Assembly (NCBI GenBank): GCA_019828565.1
Contig: JAHDYR010000009.1
Span: 62,001 to 126,000, forward strand
Direction of reading: 5' to 3'
Length of the DNA: 64,000 bases
Source of the DNA: Carpediemonas membranifera
Taxonomy: Eukaryota > Fornicata
Shown: piece after piece, positions 10,508-19,561 of the stretch
How positions within the stretch are numbered: the first letter of the stretch is position 1
Layout: every line of letters starts with the position of its first letter
Made by a program: the position numbers and the translations under genes
Notes under the pieces: generated by a model
What the model was told of the DNA's origin: nothing
What the model saw: the letters and a program-made list of their open reading frames with translations, nothing else
The model's database searches: none

Positions 10508-12139
10508 ATGCCCGCTACCATCGAGAACCTTATCGAGATCATCAAGCGCCGCGATCCCGTTCGTCTCCTGCAGTTTCAGCGCTCAGCGACTGCTCCTTCC
10601 TTGACAACCGCTGCACAATCCGTGCAGGCGGCTCATTGAAGGCGTAGCAGAAGCTCTAGCAACGATTTCTGCTTATTAACCACTAACGCAGGGCCAGCCC
10701 GAGTTCCAGCAGGCCGCTTTCGAGGTTATCGAGTCCGTCCGCCCCCTTCTTGAGAAGGAACCCAAGTACATCCCCATCATGGAGCGCATGCTCGAGCCCG
10801 AGCGCGTCATCCAGTTCCGCGTCCCCTGGATCAACGACAAGGGCGAGCAGGAGGTCAACCGTGCCTTCCGCGTTGAGTTCAACAGCGCCCTCGGCCCCTA
10901 CAAGGGCGGCCTCCGCTTCCACCCCAGCGTGAACCTCTCCATCATCAAGTTCCTCGGCTTCGAGCAGATCCTCAAGAACTCCCTTACCACCCTCCAGATG
11001 GGTGCCGGCAAGGGTGGCTCCGACTTCGACCCCAAGGGCAAGTCCGACAACGAAGTCATGCGCTTCTGCCAGTCCTTCATGACCGAGCTCTCCCGCCACA
11101 TCGGCGCTAACACTGACGTCCCCGCTGGTGACATCGGTGTCGGCGGCAGGGAGATCGGCTACATGTTCGGCCAGTACAAGCGTGTCCGCAACGTCTTCGA
11201 GGGTGTCCTTACCGGCAAGGGCCTCAACTGGGGTGGCTCCCTCATCCGGCCCGAGGCTACCGGCTACGGCGCCGTCTACTACGCCCAGAACATGATGGAG
11301 GCCAACGGCATGACCCTCAAGGGCAAGCGCTGCGCCGTCTCCGGCTCTGGCAACGTTGCTCAGTTCGCCATCGAGAAGCTTCTCGACCTCGGCGCCATCC
11401 CCGTGACCTGCTCCGACTCCTCTGGCTACATCCTCGAGGAGAGCGGCTTCACCCGTGAGCAGCTCGCCGAGATCATGCGCATCAAGAACGTCGCCCGCGC
11501 TCGCATCTCCGAGTACACCAAGTTCTCCAAGACCGCCAAGTTCTTCCCCGGCAAGCGCCCTTGGGAGGTTGCCTGCGATGCCGCTTTCCCCTGCGCTACC
11601 CAGAACGAGGTCGAGAAGGCTGATGCCGAGGCCCTCGTCAAGGGCGGCTGCAAGTGCATCTCCGAGGGTGCCAACATGCCCACCACCCCCGAGGGTATCG
11701 AGGTCTACCTCGCCAACGGTGTCCTCTACGGCCCCGCCAAGGCTGCCAACGCCGGCGGTGTCGCTGTCTCTGGCCTCGAGATGGCCCAGAACTCCCAGCG
11801 CCTTGCCTGGACCCGCGAGGATGTTGATGCCAAGCTCGCTAGCATCATGAAGAACATCTTCGACAACTGCGCTAACAACGCCAAGCTCTACGCCGACAAG
11901 CCCACCAACTACATGGTTGGCGCCAACATCGCTGGCTTCGTCAAGGTCGCCGACGCCATGCTCGACCAGGGCTGCGTGTAAGTTTCGTGTTTTAAAATCA
12001 TGTTTAATGCTTGATGCCCACCACTGCCAGCCTGGCTATGCGTGTTCTTGATGCCATGTGAGTGGAGCGGTGGGTCGGGTCGACCTGATCCATACTGCCC
12101 AATCCCCTAGGTTATCTGTTAGCAGTTTTGTCACATAAC
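10212..12139. repeat. Tandem duplication unit, copy 2 (GDH)
   Basis: This is the second copy of the 1,928-bp unit, apparently identical to 8264-10191, including intron and third codon positions. The copies diverge immediately after a CACATAAC at 10191/12139, where copy 2 runs into a perfect inverted repeat. Confidence 0.95.
10508..11981 (+). CDS. gdhA: NADP-type glutamate dehydrogenase, copy 2 (two exons)
   Basis: Exon 1 is 10508-10558, the intron 10559-10691 (133 nt) and exon 2 10692-11981; the predicted 446-residue enzyme is identical to copy 1. Both copies keep the same upstream sequence back to the dehydrogenase stop, so both should be transcribed alike and gene dose is doubled. Complete identity, intron included, means a very recent duplication, ongoing gene conversion, or an assembly duplication. 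Coverage depth or a long read spanning both copies would decide. Confidence 0.93.
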
Positions 12140-12159
12140 CTAGGGGATTGGGCAGTATG
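12091..12159. repeat. Perfect 25-bp inverted repeat at the duplication end
   Basis: The left arm is 12091-12115 and the right arm 12135-12159, with a 19-nt loop. The left arm is part of the duplicated unit (also at 10143-10167); only its first five pairing bases exist after copy 1. The DNA or RNA could fold into a 25-bp hairpin. It marks the exact point where copy 2 leaves the repeat, suggesting template switching during the rearrangement. Confidence 0.9.
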
Positions 12160-12443
12160 TCAGCGTGTTGTCTGGCAGAACTGAGAGACCAGTCTCTGCG
12201 AAGGCTTCCGCCTGAGTGGTCGTCAGCATGGCTTAAAGAACCCCATCTTGCTCATGTTGTGACAGTCTGGTCGAGGATGGCTGGACTGGTCACACCCATG
12301 ACGCAGCGGCTCGGCCTTGACAGAGGGACGGGCGCCGGCCGTAAAAGGAGTCAGCTGCGGGGCACGGTCGGCAGGACGGGTAGAAACCGTGACAGGCGGA
12401 GGGCGCGAGGTGGAGCATGTGCGGACGCGGTCTCAAACAGCAC

Positions 12444-12583
12444 GACGACTCAACGGGCCTCGGCTTGGTCGTCAACTAGGAAGAGGGCGGCCCTCTTGGC
12501 GTCGACCAGAGTCTCGGAATGCAGATGCTTGACATGCTCCCGGAGGGCAGCGGCACTCAGATTCTCACGACGACTACTCGCAT
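12444..12583 (-). pseudogene. Possible gag remnant (antisense)
   Basis: On the - strand this reads a short frame with LREHVKHLHSETLVDAKRAA. Gag of the D element at 43 kb has LRRRVKASEPETLADAKRAA at the equivalent place. The match is short, has no start, and stops soon after. It is most likely a degraded scrap of a related retroelement between the GDH copies and the next gene. Confidence 0.4.
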
Positions 12584-12585
12584 TC

Positions 12586-13347
12586 ATGGCCGGTCACCTT
12601 CGCTATGCGTACTACGCAAAGCCAATGCAGACAGAACCCACTGAACACAACCGAGCGAAGAGGAGGACGATTCAAGGAGACATTGACGGTCGTATCCAAG
12701 AACAAGCTTTAATCCAGTCTAATATCGAGCGTGTAACAAGTTTAGCCTCCGAGATGATTGAAATGACGAACGATGCCCGCCATGGCTTTGCTGAGCTCAT
12801 AATTGATCTTGAGCGGACATCAGTGGTAGCTAATGAGCTCGAAAAGGTGGTTACTTCGTGTGATGACATCTTTATAGGTATAGAGGCGGTGGAGCGTGGC
12901 CTCAACCTCCTGTCGTCCTTGAAGGGCAAGAACCAGCTACTCTCTAACGAAGCTGAGTACCTTAGAGTTATTGCAGATCACACGAAGGAGGCTGAAGCCG
13001 AACGGGTCGCGAGCCACGAGACGTGTGAAACGTTGCAAGCGGAGCTTGTTGAGGCTACCGCGAAGATGACAAGATTCCAGCAGGAAGTCGAAGCACGGCG
13101 CAAGAAGGAGAAGATATCGGGGAAGGTCTCTCTCGCAGACCGTCTCGAAGTTGCCGCCACCAGGCTCCCACGTGTCCCCAAAATGGGAGGCAGTAGAGCC
13201 AAGGCAAAGACTAAGGGCCAGGACGCTGATCTGTTGGACGTGATGCTGCCGTCATCGTCATCATCGAAGAAGAGTTCCAGCATGACTGCGGATGCCGAGT
13301 TCGCGGCGCTGGAGAACTTGCTTCTCAGCGAGATGAAGCGGAGCTAA
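12586..13347 (+). CDS. Coiled-coil protein, family not recognised
   Basis: A 253-residue protein from ATG 12586. The frame is open upstream to 12148 but without an early ATG of good context, and that upstream part reads like non-coding sequence with a retroelement scrap on the other strand. The protein is hydrophilic and mostly helical: two heptad-rich segments (about residues 20-115 and 125-175), then a basic linker and a serine run (SSSSSKKSSS) before a short C-terminal helix. No membrane segment or catalytic motif is visible. Size and layout resemble small coiled-coil adaptors of trafficking complexes, and it sits next to a SNARE gene, but I cannot assign a family. Confidence 0.65.
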   Translation: MAGHLRYAYYAKPMQTEPTEHNRAKRRTIQGDIDGRIQEQALIQSNIERVTSLASEMIEMTNDARHGFAELIIDLERTSVVANELEKVVTSCDDIFIGIEAVERGLNLLSSLKGKNQLLSNEAEYLRVIADHTKEAEAERVASHETCETLQAELVEATAKMTRFQQEVEARRKKEKISGKVSLADRLEVAATRLPRVPKMGGSRAKAKTKGQDADLLDVMLPSSSSSKKSSSMTADAEFAALENLLLSEMKRS

Positions 13348-13579
13348 GCGGTTGGGTTGCTAGTTTGAATGATTAGGCTGAGGACGGTGTGGCTGTATCG
13401 TAAAGATCGGGCCGGGAGGGGCGTGTCATCATTTTTCTCCATGAGCGGTTGCACCCCTGATTCGTGTCTGCCAGGGAGAGCGCCCAGCTGTCAGGTGAAT
13501 CTTGCCGATCCATGCTGGCATGGCTCCGCTGCATTCGACTCTGCTCGACTGTGGATGTCAAGATGGGGGTGGTAACAAT

Positions 13580-14422
13580 ATGAGCTTCTTGAGCGCAGCT
13601 GCCTCTCCAAAGCTGTATCAAGCTGATACTCCACCAACAAGAAAAGTACCATCGGCGGCATTTGAGGCTCTTCGGAAGCAAATATCGAGTGGTATCGTCC
13701 TCGTTCAAAAGAATGCCCACAAGCTTCGCCAAACTGCAGAAAGCGCGTCTGATGTTGAAACAGAAGAGCGAATCAGGTCCAATTTAGAGCTTATCAAGAA
13801 GATCAGCGGCCAATTGGAGCATGAGATGCAGCCGATGCTCCGACGTGAAGACGACATGGAGGTCTACAACCTCATGAACATCACATACGAACGCTTGGTG
13901 AAGTCCCTAGACGACACCCTGAAGCGGAACAACAAGTCCATGGAAGTTGCCGCCACCATTGCCCAGAAGAAGCGGGTCCATGCGGCGAGCAGATTACCCG
14001 CAGGGGAGGATGAGCCGGGCTGGAGGGGGATGGCAGACGAGGAGCGCGAACAGCTGTTCGAGGCGGTGGAGGTCGACATCGATCACCACGAGAACATCCT
14101 GCAGGAGTACCGCGCGGGCATCCGTCAGATTGAGAGCGACATCCACGACATCGGCGAGCAAATGATCGACCTTGCCCAGGGAATTGACGAGCAGGGTCAG
14201 CTTATCGACGACCTCGTCGACAACGTGGCCGTGGCCGAGACCCACGTCGACAAGGGCCTCACCGCCCTCGAGAAGGCCAAGCGGCTACAGAAAAAAGCCG
14301 GCAAGAAGGCTCTGATCCTTCTCCTGGTCATGATGTGCTCAATTCTAGTACTCGTCGCAGTCGCCCTGGTGCTACTCTTTATGAGTGGCGGGGGCGCCGT
14401 TCTCATTCACATATTCTACTGA
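13580..14422 (+). CDS. Qa-SNARE (syntaxin family)
   Basis: A 280-residue tail-anchored protein starting at ATG 13580; the 13502 start upstream adds only a low-complexity extension. Helical N-terminal segments (about residues 25-150) resemble a syntaxin Habc bundle. The SNARE motif spans about residues 170-240 with the ionic-layer glutamine in DEQGQLIDDL, matching ESQGEMIDRI of syntaxins. A C-terminal membrane anchor follows (residues ~254-275: ALILLLVMMCSILVLVAVAL). Qa-SNAREs supply one helix of the four-helix bundle that drives vesicle fusion. Sequence alone does not tell whether it belongs to plasma membrane, endosome or vacuole. Confidence 0.88.
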   Translation: MSFLSAAASPKLYQADTPPTRKVPSAAFEALRKQISSGIVLVQKNAHKLRQTAESASDVETEERIRSNLELIKKISGQLEHEMQPMLRREDDMEVYNLMNITYERLVKSLDDTLKRNNKSMEVAATIAQKKRVHAASRLPAGEDEPGWRGMADEEREQLFEAVEVDIDHHENILQEYRAGIRQIESDIHDIGEQMIDLAQGIDEQGQLIDDLVDNVAVAETHVDKGLTALEKAKRLQKKAGKKALILLLVMMCSILVLVAVALVLLFMSGGGAVLIHIFY

Positions 14423-14573
14423 TCGCACAGGTGCAGCATAAAACCAACGTGGCAGACGATGATGCCATCTTTCTTCATTCATAGGGAGTCGGAAGGACCC
14501 TTAAACCGCGATAAATTTTCTTGTGCAGTTTAACGTTGTTCCACTTCTTCGCGACGCAAACACGCTGAATTCG

Positions 14574-15713
14574 ATGGATGCACTGCTCGAGTTGGTACCA
14601 GCTGTATTACTGTACTACACAATGAAGCGGGGCAGCTTCAGATACTCGGTCTTGCTTCTTCATGCCATTGTTGAGGCCGTGAAGTTCGTCATCCTTGCTG
14701 CATTGATCATGCTGCAGCCAGGACATCGCCGCGCCCGTCTTCTATCAACGTTCCACTGGATGACGCTTGTAGTTCTCATTCCGAGTGCTGTATGCGATGT
14801 TTTTTACTTCTTTGGCTTCATTCTAGTCCTCGAACTCTCTGACCCTCTCGCGAACACCCTCCTTCACCAGTTCTGGTGGCTCTATGTTCTCTTCGCAAAA
14901 CTCCTCATCTCGCATCGCGTCTCAGTCTACGAAGTCATCGGCTCCCTCCTCACCCTTGGAGGGTTCCTCCTGGTCCTCAACTCAGATCCTCATTTTAACA
15001 AGTTCGGTGTCTTCTGGTGGTGTCTTGGCTATCCGTTCTTCACGAACTCGGCCAAGGCGCTCTCCGTTACCTGGAAAGCCTTCTTCCTCGGCGGCAACGT
15101 CGGCCCTGCCACCCGGCCGGCCCCGCTCGTCATTGCTGCCGGATCCGCCATGGTTGGGGCGATTTCTTCAGCTCTGCTGGCCATTGTGTTCGAGCAGAAC
15201 ATGATTCGACACTTTACCCTCGAGGACTTGTCGCTCTTTGTGCCGCTCTACGCTGTCGTCGCTGTCGTGCTCGAGTCGGCCTACATCATACGAGTCGCAT
15301 ACAAGCCGGTAACTGGATGGCCAAGGCATCTCTCAGTCGCAGCAGCCTCGTCACTGGCGCTGCTCATCGCCACCGTGCCCCCCTGGCCGCTCAACGCCAA
15401 TATCTTTATCTCTGCAGCCATCATCTCCGTCGGCTGGTTCCAGCTGAGCACGGCCAACAAGGACGACAAGGACATTCTCGGCCGGTCCCTATCAGAGCCT
15501 GCCAAGCGGATCAAACGGACAGAGTCGGTCGAGTCGGTCCGGCACGGGGACCCAGAGTCCCTGCTGGCCGGCACGCGCGTGACACAGACGGAGGACATCG
15601 ACCTCGACACCATGGGGTCGCCCGGCGTTGTGGTGAAGACACCGCGGCTGTCAGTAAGCCTGGTGCCTGTTGACGATGACGCACTCAGTGATATTGGAGA
15701 TAAGGTGACTTGA
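14574..15713 (+). CDS. Multi-span drug/metabolite-transporter-type membrane protein
   Basis: A 379-residue protein beginning at ATG 14574 (the open frame starts at GTG 14523). It has about nine to ten hydrophobic spans from residue 5 to about 305, then a hydrophilic tail of ~70 residues with several Ser/Thr-rich stretches. The pattern, including a central span following LSDPLANTLLHQFWWLY and LGGFLLVL, resembles the EamA/nucleotide-sugar transporter fold of the DMT superfamily. Members move nucleotide sugars, triose phosphates or small metabolites across Golgi/ER or endosomal membranes. The substrate cannot be inferred. It lies 151 bp after the SNARE gene. Confidence 0.6.
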   Translation: MDALLELVPAVLLYYTMKRGSFRYSVLLLHAIVEAVKFVILAALIMLQPGHRRARLLSTFHWMTLVVLIPSAVCDVFYFFGFILVLELSDPLANTLLHQFWWLYVLFAKLLISHRVSVYEVIGSLLTLGGFLLVLNSDPHFNKFGVFWWCLGYPFFTNSAKALSVTWKAFFLGGNVGPATRPAPLVIAAGSAMVGAISSALLAIVFEQNMIRHFTLEDLSLFVPLYAVVAVVLESAYIIRVAYKPVTGWPRHLSVAAASSLALLIATVPPWPLNANIFISAAIISVGWFQLSTANKDDKDILGRSLSEPAKRIKRTESVESVRHGDPESLLAGTRVTQTEDIDLDTMGSPGVVVKTPRLSVSLVPVDDDALSDIGDKVT

Positions 15714-15833
15714 GTGGAGCGGGTTTGGCAGATATACTATTGGGCTTATGTTGCAACGATAAATACCCGGTTAAGGAACAGCTTGCTGTGTCGCGGGACT
15801 CGGGGGGTTTCAGTCTGTCTGATCGCGCTTCAG

Positions 15834-15923
15834 GAATGATTGAGAGGGTAGCAACGGAAGAAAGAGGGTTTACGAGTGATGAGCAGGCTCGTCAAAGCAA
15901 CAGTATTGCTGTTTTGACTGAAG
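15834..15923 (+). repeat. Dispersed 90-bp repeat, copy 1
   Basis: This 90-bp stretch is shared with 19328-19417 in the same orientation, with about five mismatches. It lies in the gap between the transporter gene and RPB6. It codes for nothing recognisable and may be a short interspersed or regulatory repeat. Confidence 0.85.
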
Positions 15924-16143
15924 AAAAGAAAATTCAGGGGTTGCAGGGTGGGGTCGAGGGGGGCACGCGGAGCGTCAGGGTTGGGTTGGAAGTGACGGCG
16001 GACAATCTTCTTGGTTGCAGTCAGGATGCGGGACGGCATAACCAACGGTATCACCACCTGTGTGTGACTCTAATGTGGTGTTTCATTTTTTTCGGGAAAA
16101 AAGTGAAAACGCCTTCAAAGCTCATCATCAGTGCCCCAAAGCG

Positions 16144-16502
16144 ATGAACGACAACGTTGACGTTATCGAGCCGATTGATTCCGTAGAAATTGTCTGTTTA
16201 ACATCTCCTTGCTCTCTTACAGCAAGGGGAACACCAGCTTTCTTACATAGCCTCTTGAGGAGCGCCAAACGACTCCCTATCTCACAAAATACGAACGCGC
16301 TCGTATTCTTGGTGCCCGTGCTCTTCAACTTTCCATGAACGCCCCTGCGATGATCAATGTGAAGCCCGGTGTCACCGACCCCCTCGAGATTGCCGAGATG
16401 GAGCTTGCTGCCAAGCCCCCGAAGATCCCCATGATCATTCGGAGATACCTGCCCGATCGGTCGTATGAGGACTGGAAGCTCAGCGAGTTGAACATTGATT
16501 GA
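16144..16502 (+). CDS. RPB6: RNA polymerase subunit RPB6 (shared by Pol I, II, III), two exons
   Basis: Exon 1 is 16144-16182 ([13 protein letters not shown]) and exon 2 is 16251-16502; together they encode 96 residues. Exon 2 contains the RPB6 signature [20 protein letters not shown] followed by APAMINV, then [11 protein letters not shown] and the C-terminus [22 protein letters not shown], nearly identical in layout to human and yeast RPB6. RPB6 binds the clamp/foot of all three nuclear RNA polymerases and aids assembly. The acidic N-terminal tail is much shorter than in animals (~127 residues). The exon 1 boundary is inferred from phase: an in-frame TAG at 16248-16250 forces a splice there. 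Confidence 0.85.
16183..16250 (+). other. RPB6 intron (68 nt)
   Basis: GTAGAA at the 5' end and TTACATAG at the 3' end, phase 0. The alternative CAG at 16222 would leave the in-frame TAG in the exon, so the 3' site at 16250 is preferred. Confidence 0.7.
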
Positions 16503-16608
16503 GCAGCGATACTAGAATATAATGCGATAAACTTGGCTGATTTAAGTACAACAAGCAGCAGGCAGAGTGGAGAGAGTGATCAATCGGCCCCTGTCTACGA
16601 AGGCGACT

Positions 16609-17440
16609 ATGCTGCGCAATTCTGACAAAATGTTCCATCGATGGCTCATCGACTCCTCCAGGCCTCAGACGGACAATTCGACATCAAGTCTAGAATCATT
16701 TAGTCGTACAATCGCGAATGTAACCGCGTTTTCCCGCCAAGGACCGCGTCCCATTCAGTTTTGCTTGCTTTCACACCTTAAAGGACCTAGCGGCCCTGGC
16801 GGCGGGAATATCGAGACATCTCTGAACTCCCTTGTATCCTTTAACGCCATCCGCGTTATTGAATACCCTGAAGAGCACCTATCCGTCGTGATGACGACCG
16901 ACCACGTCCGTCATGTCGCCCCTTTTCACACAGTACGTTCAACTCGCCAAGCAGCAGGCTACGCAGGCCTACCGCGACATAGCTGCAGGCACAACATCTA
17001 TCCAGAAGTCCGACGTGGCCAGTGTATTCGCCCAATTCGAGCACCTGCTGCTACCCATGACGGCCGTCTCCACCATCCCTGCCTCATACGCCGAGAAGCT
17101 GTTCACCTCAGGTAGTGCACCCCGTATCCTGGGCGAGTATGGCCTGATGCACGGCGGGACGATGCAAGACCGGGGCCTGGTCTACCGACTCACAATACCG
17201 GGCTTCAAAACCCTCAAGGAACAGATTATCGCCGGTAGGAAGGCTCTGTTCGAGAGGCTGAAGAAGGCAGGCATGGAGGGAGATAGCTCGGTGCTGAGGA
17301 GCAACGCGAAGCCTCTCAAGGGAAGTTCATTCGACCCTTCGTTCCACGTATTGGACCTTGTGGGGGACGGGGTGGCTATGGTCACTGCCATCGGAGGGCG
17401 TCCGACGCTGAGGTTGGTCAACCCTCTGTTTGATGTTTGA
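16609..17440 (+). CDS. STK19-like tandem winged-helix protein; N-terminal exons uncertain
   Basis: The C-terminal part (16934-17440) is clear: VYRLTIPGFKTLKEQII, then GRKALFERLKKA and FHVLDLVGDGVAMVTAIGG align with the last third of STK19 (WLAVPGAGRFI, GRQAVLSMVRKA, YHVHDLIGAQLV). Upstream, another frame (ending near 16905) gives FNAIRVIEYPEEHLSVVMTT, matching GEIRIVQLGFDLDAHGIIFT of STK19. Joining them needs a +1 frame change, met exactly by a 28-nt intron 16906-16933 (GTCCGT...TTCACACAG), in line with other introns here. STK19 is a DNA-binding winged-helix protein of transcription-coupled repair rather than a kinase. The first exon(s) and true start are unresolved; 16609 is only the first ATG of the open frame. 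Confidence 0.65.
16906..16933 (+). other. Probable 28-nt intron in the STK19-like gene
   Basis: It starts GTCCGT and ends CCTTTTCACACAG. Its length (1 mod 3) gives the required frame change. A 49-nt alternative (16885-16933) also fits the frame but would delete residues that align with STK19. Confidence 0.5.
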
Positions 17441-17629
17441 TCGGAACAGCTCGCACTTTTAAAGCAGCCCGAATGATCTTTTAATTCGAAATTAGAGCAA
17501 TCGCATGGACTCTTGTGGTTATGCAGGCAACATTTGGCACCGGCTAGCGCTGGATTAGTCTCAACCCGTTGATGTCGTCATTTTACATAAACTGCACTAT
17601 TCCCACAAACCTGACGAATTCTGACAAAT

Positions 17630-18013
17630 ATGGCGTCGCCAACAGCTACTGATGCCCAATATGTGCAAGAAACTGTAGGGCCTATTCTTGCTAAGGCTAT
17701 TGCCGAAGCTGCGATGCTTAAGCCCGAAAACCCCATCAATTTTGTTGGAAAATATCTTCTCGATGATATTGACAAGAAGAAGGCTGAAGAGGAAGTATGT
17801 CCACGCATTTGTTCACTCACTTAGTTCAGGCTGACGATTGAGCGCGCCAAGGAGCACCAGGTTGCTTGGAAGGAGGCCATGGAGGCCCAGGCCAAGCGGG
17901 AGAAGGAGGAGGAGGAGCGCAGAGTCGCCCGCGTGGCACTTGAGGCCGCTCAGCGTGAGAAAGAGGCCGAGGCCCGCGCACAAGCAGAGGCAGCGCAGGA
18001 GGAGGAGGATTGA
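17630..18013 (+). CDS. DPY30-domain protein with coiled-coil tail, two exons
   Basis: Exon 1 is 17630-17794 and exon 2 is 17825-18013, giving 117 residues. Residues ~10-48 are a DPY30 motif (YVQETVGPILAKAIAEAAML, then PENPINFVGKYLL), the two-helix dimerisation module that binds an amphipathic helix. It is followed by a strongly charged coiled coil rich in Glu/Arg/Ala. DPY30/Sdc1 is a COMPASS subunit, but DPY30 domains with coiled-coil tails also occur in DYDC and ciliary (radial spoke or adenylate kinase-linked) proteins, so nuclear versus ciliary function is open. The 30-nt intron is required: reading through gives a stop after SLT. Confidence 0.82.
17795..17824 (+). other. 30-nt intron in the DPY30-domain gene
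   Basis: GTATGT at the 5' end and TCACTCACTTAG at the 3' end, phase 0. Using the nearby CAG at 17829 would create an immediate in-frame stop, so TTAG is preferred. Confidence 0.8.
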
Positions 18014-18175
18014 TGTTCATATGATAAACGACGCCCTGCTATCCGCTCGGGCAGGGTCACCATCTCCTGCTCATCGTTGACTCCCATGGAATAGCACAAA
18101 TAAATCGGCCCATCGCTAAAAACTGCATCTGTTCTGTGTTCGAACGAGCAACTCAGCTCAGATAGGCTCTTTTCG

Positions 18176-19239
18176 ATGCAGGCGAAGCTTAGAAAGTTAG
18201 TTAGCAAGAAGAAACGTCGCTTAGTGATCGATGGCTTCGATCTCGACATGGCCTACGTGACGCCCAACATTGTTGCCATGGGTTTCCCCAGTACCGGCCG
18301 CGAGGCCATATTTCGCAACCCTCTGAGCCATTTGAAGGGCTATCTGGATAGTAAGCACGGCTCGCACTACAAGGTATACAACCTGTGCTCCGAGGCCTCA
18401 CGTCAGTACCCCGCCACCGTTTTCGACGGACGTGTCGCCTACTTCCCATTCGACGACCACAACGCGCCGCCCTTCTTCATGATTGAGGACTGCGTCAAGG
18501 ACATGCACGCATGGCTTCAGAAAGACCCTGAGAACGTCTGCTGTGTTCAGTATGTTTCCCCTCCCCTCTCACACACAGTTGCAAGGCCGGCAAAGGCCGC
18601 ACGGGCGTCATGATCTGCGCGTACATGCTCTACTCCGGCTACTGGACCAAGGCCGTTGATTCACTCAAATTCTACGGCGCCGCCCGTACCAAGAACCAGA
18701 AGGGCGTGACGATCCCCTCCCAGACCCGCTACATCCACTACTTCGAGCGGTATCTCACACGCAGCACTGCCCCGTCCCTGCTGGCCCTGCGGCTGAAGTC
18801 GGTGAGCCTCACTGGTCTCCCAAAGAAGTACAGCAAGTTCTCCATCGTCATTCTCGTCAACACATTCGAAGTCTACAGATCCCCGATGACTGTCGCCCCC
18901 AAGGCGGGTCAGCCCCGCGAGGTCCCGCTGTCTGGAAAGGAGATCATGCTTTGCGGCGACGCCAAGTTCGTAATCTACGGCCAACACGGGTGGCGCGGCA
19001 AGAAGAAGGTGTGTGCCACAGCATGGGTCCACACTGCGTTTGTTCGAGGCGGGGCAGTAACCCTGACCAAGCCCGAGATCGACAAGGCGTGCAAGGACAA
19101 GAAGCACAAGAAGTGGCCAGAGGACACGAAGCTGTGCCTCTACTTCGACACCGCCGGGTCTGGGGCTGGCACTGGACTGGGGCGTGGCGGGTCTCTGCTG
19201 TCCCTGGGCCCAAGGCTGGTCCCGCCGCTCGCAGTGTAG
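18176..19239 (+). CDS. PTEN: PTEN phosphatidylinositol-3,4,5-trisphosphate 3-phosphatase, two exons
   Basis: Exon 1 is 18176-18549 and exon 2 is 18579-19239, giving 344 residues (human PTEN 403). The protein opens with a basic PIP2-binding stretch (LVSKKKRR) and DGFDLDMAYVTPNIVAMGFP, then LDSKHGSHYKVYNLCSE and FPFDDHNAPPF. The splice recreates the catalytic P-loop HCKAGKGRTGVM (Cys at ~126), the PTEN version with two lysines. It is followed by the TI-loop GVTIPSQTRYIHYFERYL and a C2 domain (about residues 190-340) ending at KLCLYF. PTEN removes the 3-phosphate of PIP3, opposing PI3K at the plasma membrane. The long C-terminal regulatory tail of animals is absent. Confidence 0.95.
18550..18578 (+). 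other. 29-nt intron inside the PTEN active-site codon block
   Basis: GTATGT at the 5' end and CTCTCACACACAG at the 3' end. It interrupts the codon for the P-loop histidine, and removal restores HCKAGKGRTG exactly. This is the best-supported ultrashort intron in the window. Confidence 0.95.
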
Positions 19240-19327
19240 AAGGGCTGTCTGATTAGATCATTTAAAGTTGAAGTCACTTGGCTATAGGCATATGGAGAGG
19301 TAACGCATATTCTGGCATCAAGATGAC

Positions 19328-19417
19328 GAATGATTGAGGGGCTAGCAACGGAAGGAAGAGGGTTTACGAGTGATGAGCAGGCTCATCAAAGCAACAGTAT
19401 TGCTGTTTTGACTGAAG
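19328..19417 (+). repeat. Dispersed 90-bp repeat, copy 2
   Basis: It matches 15834-15923 with about five mismatches. Its 3' part (19396-19413) is followed by a perfect 18-bp inverted copy at 19464-19481, so this copy can form a hairpin with a ~50-nt loop. Confidence 0.85.
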
Positions 19418-19561
19418 CGTGTGCATGTTTGATCATTTCATTTATCAGAATTGGCCGCTCTTTAGTCAAAACAGCAATACTATGCCCTATGAAACATGTG
19501 GATTAACCACAACGCCATTGTGCCCTCGTAAGCTCCCTCCCTGCCGTTGCATGTTCCATGA

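Noticed and set aside
12148-12585. Extending the coiled-coil gene upstream to 12148
   Set aside because: The extra 146 codons start at TTG next to the inverted repeat, look non-coding, and overlap an antisense gag scrap.
15710-16147. 145-codon frame between the transporter and RPB6
   Set aside because: It overlaps the dispersed 90-bp repeat, lacks an ATG at a sensible position and has no recognisable domain.
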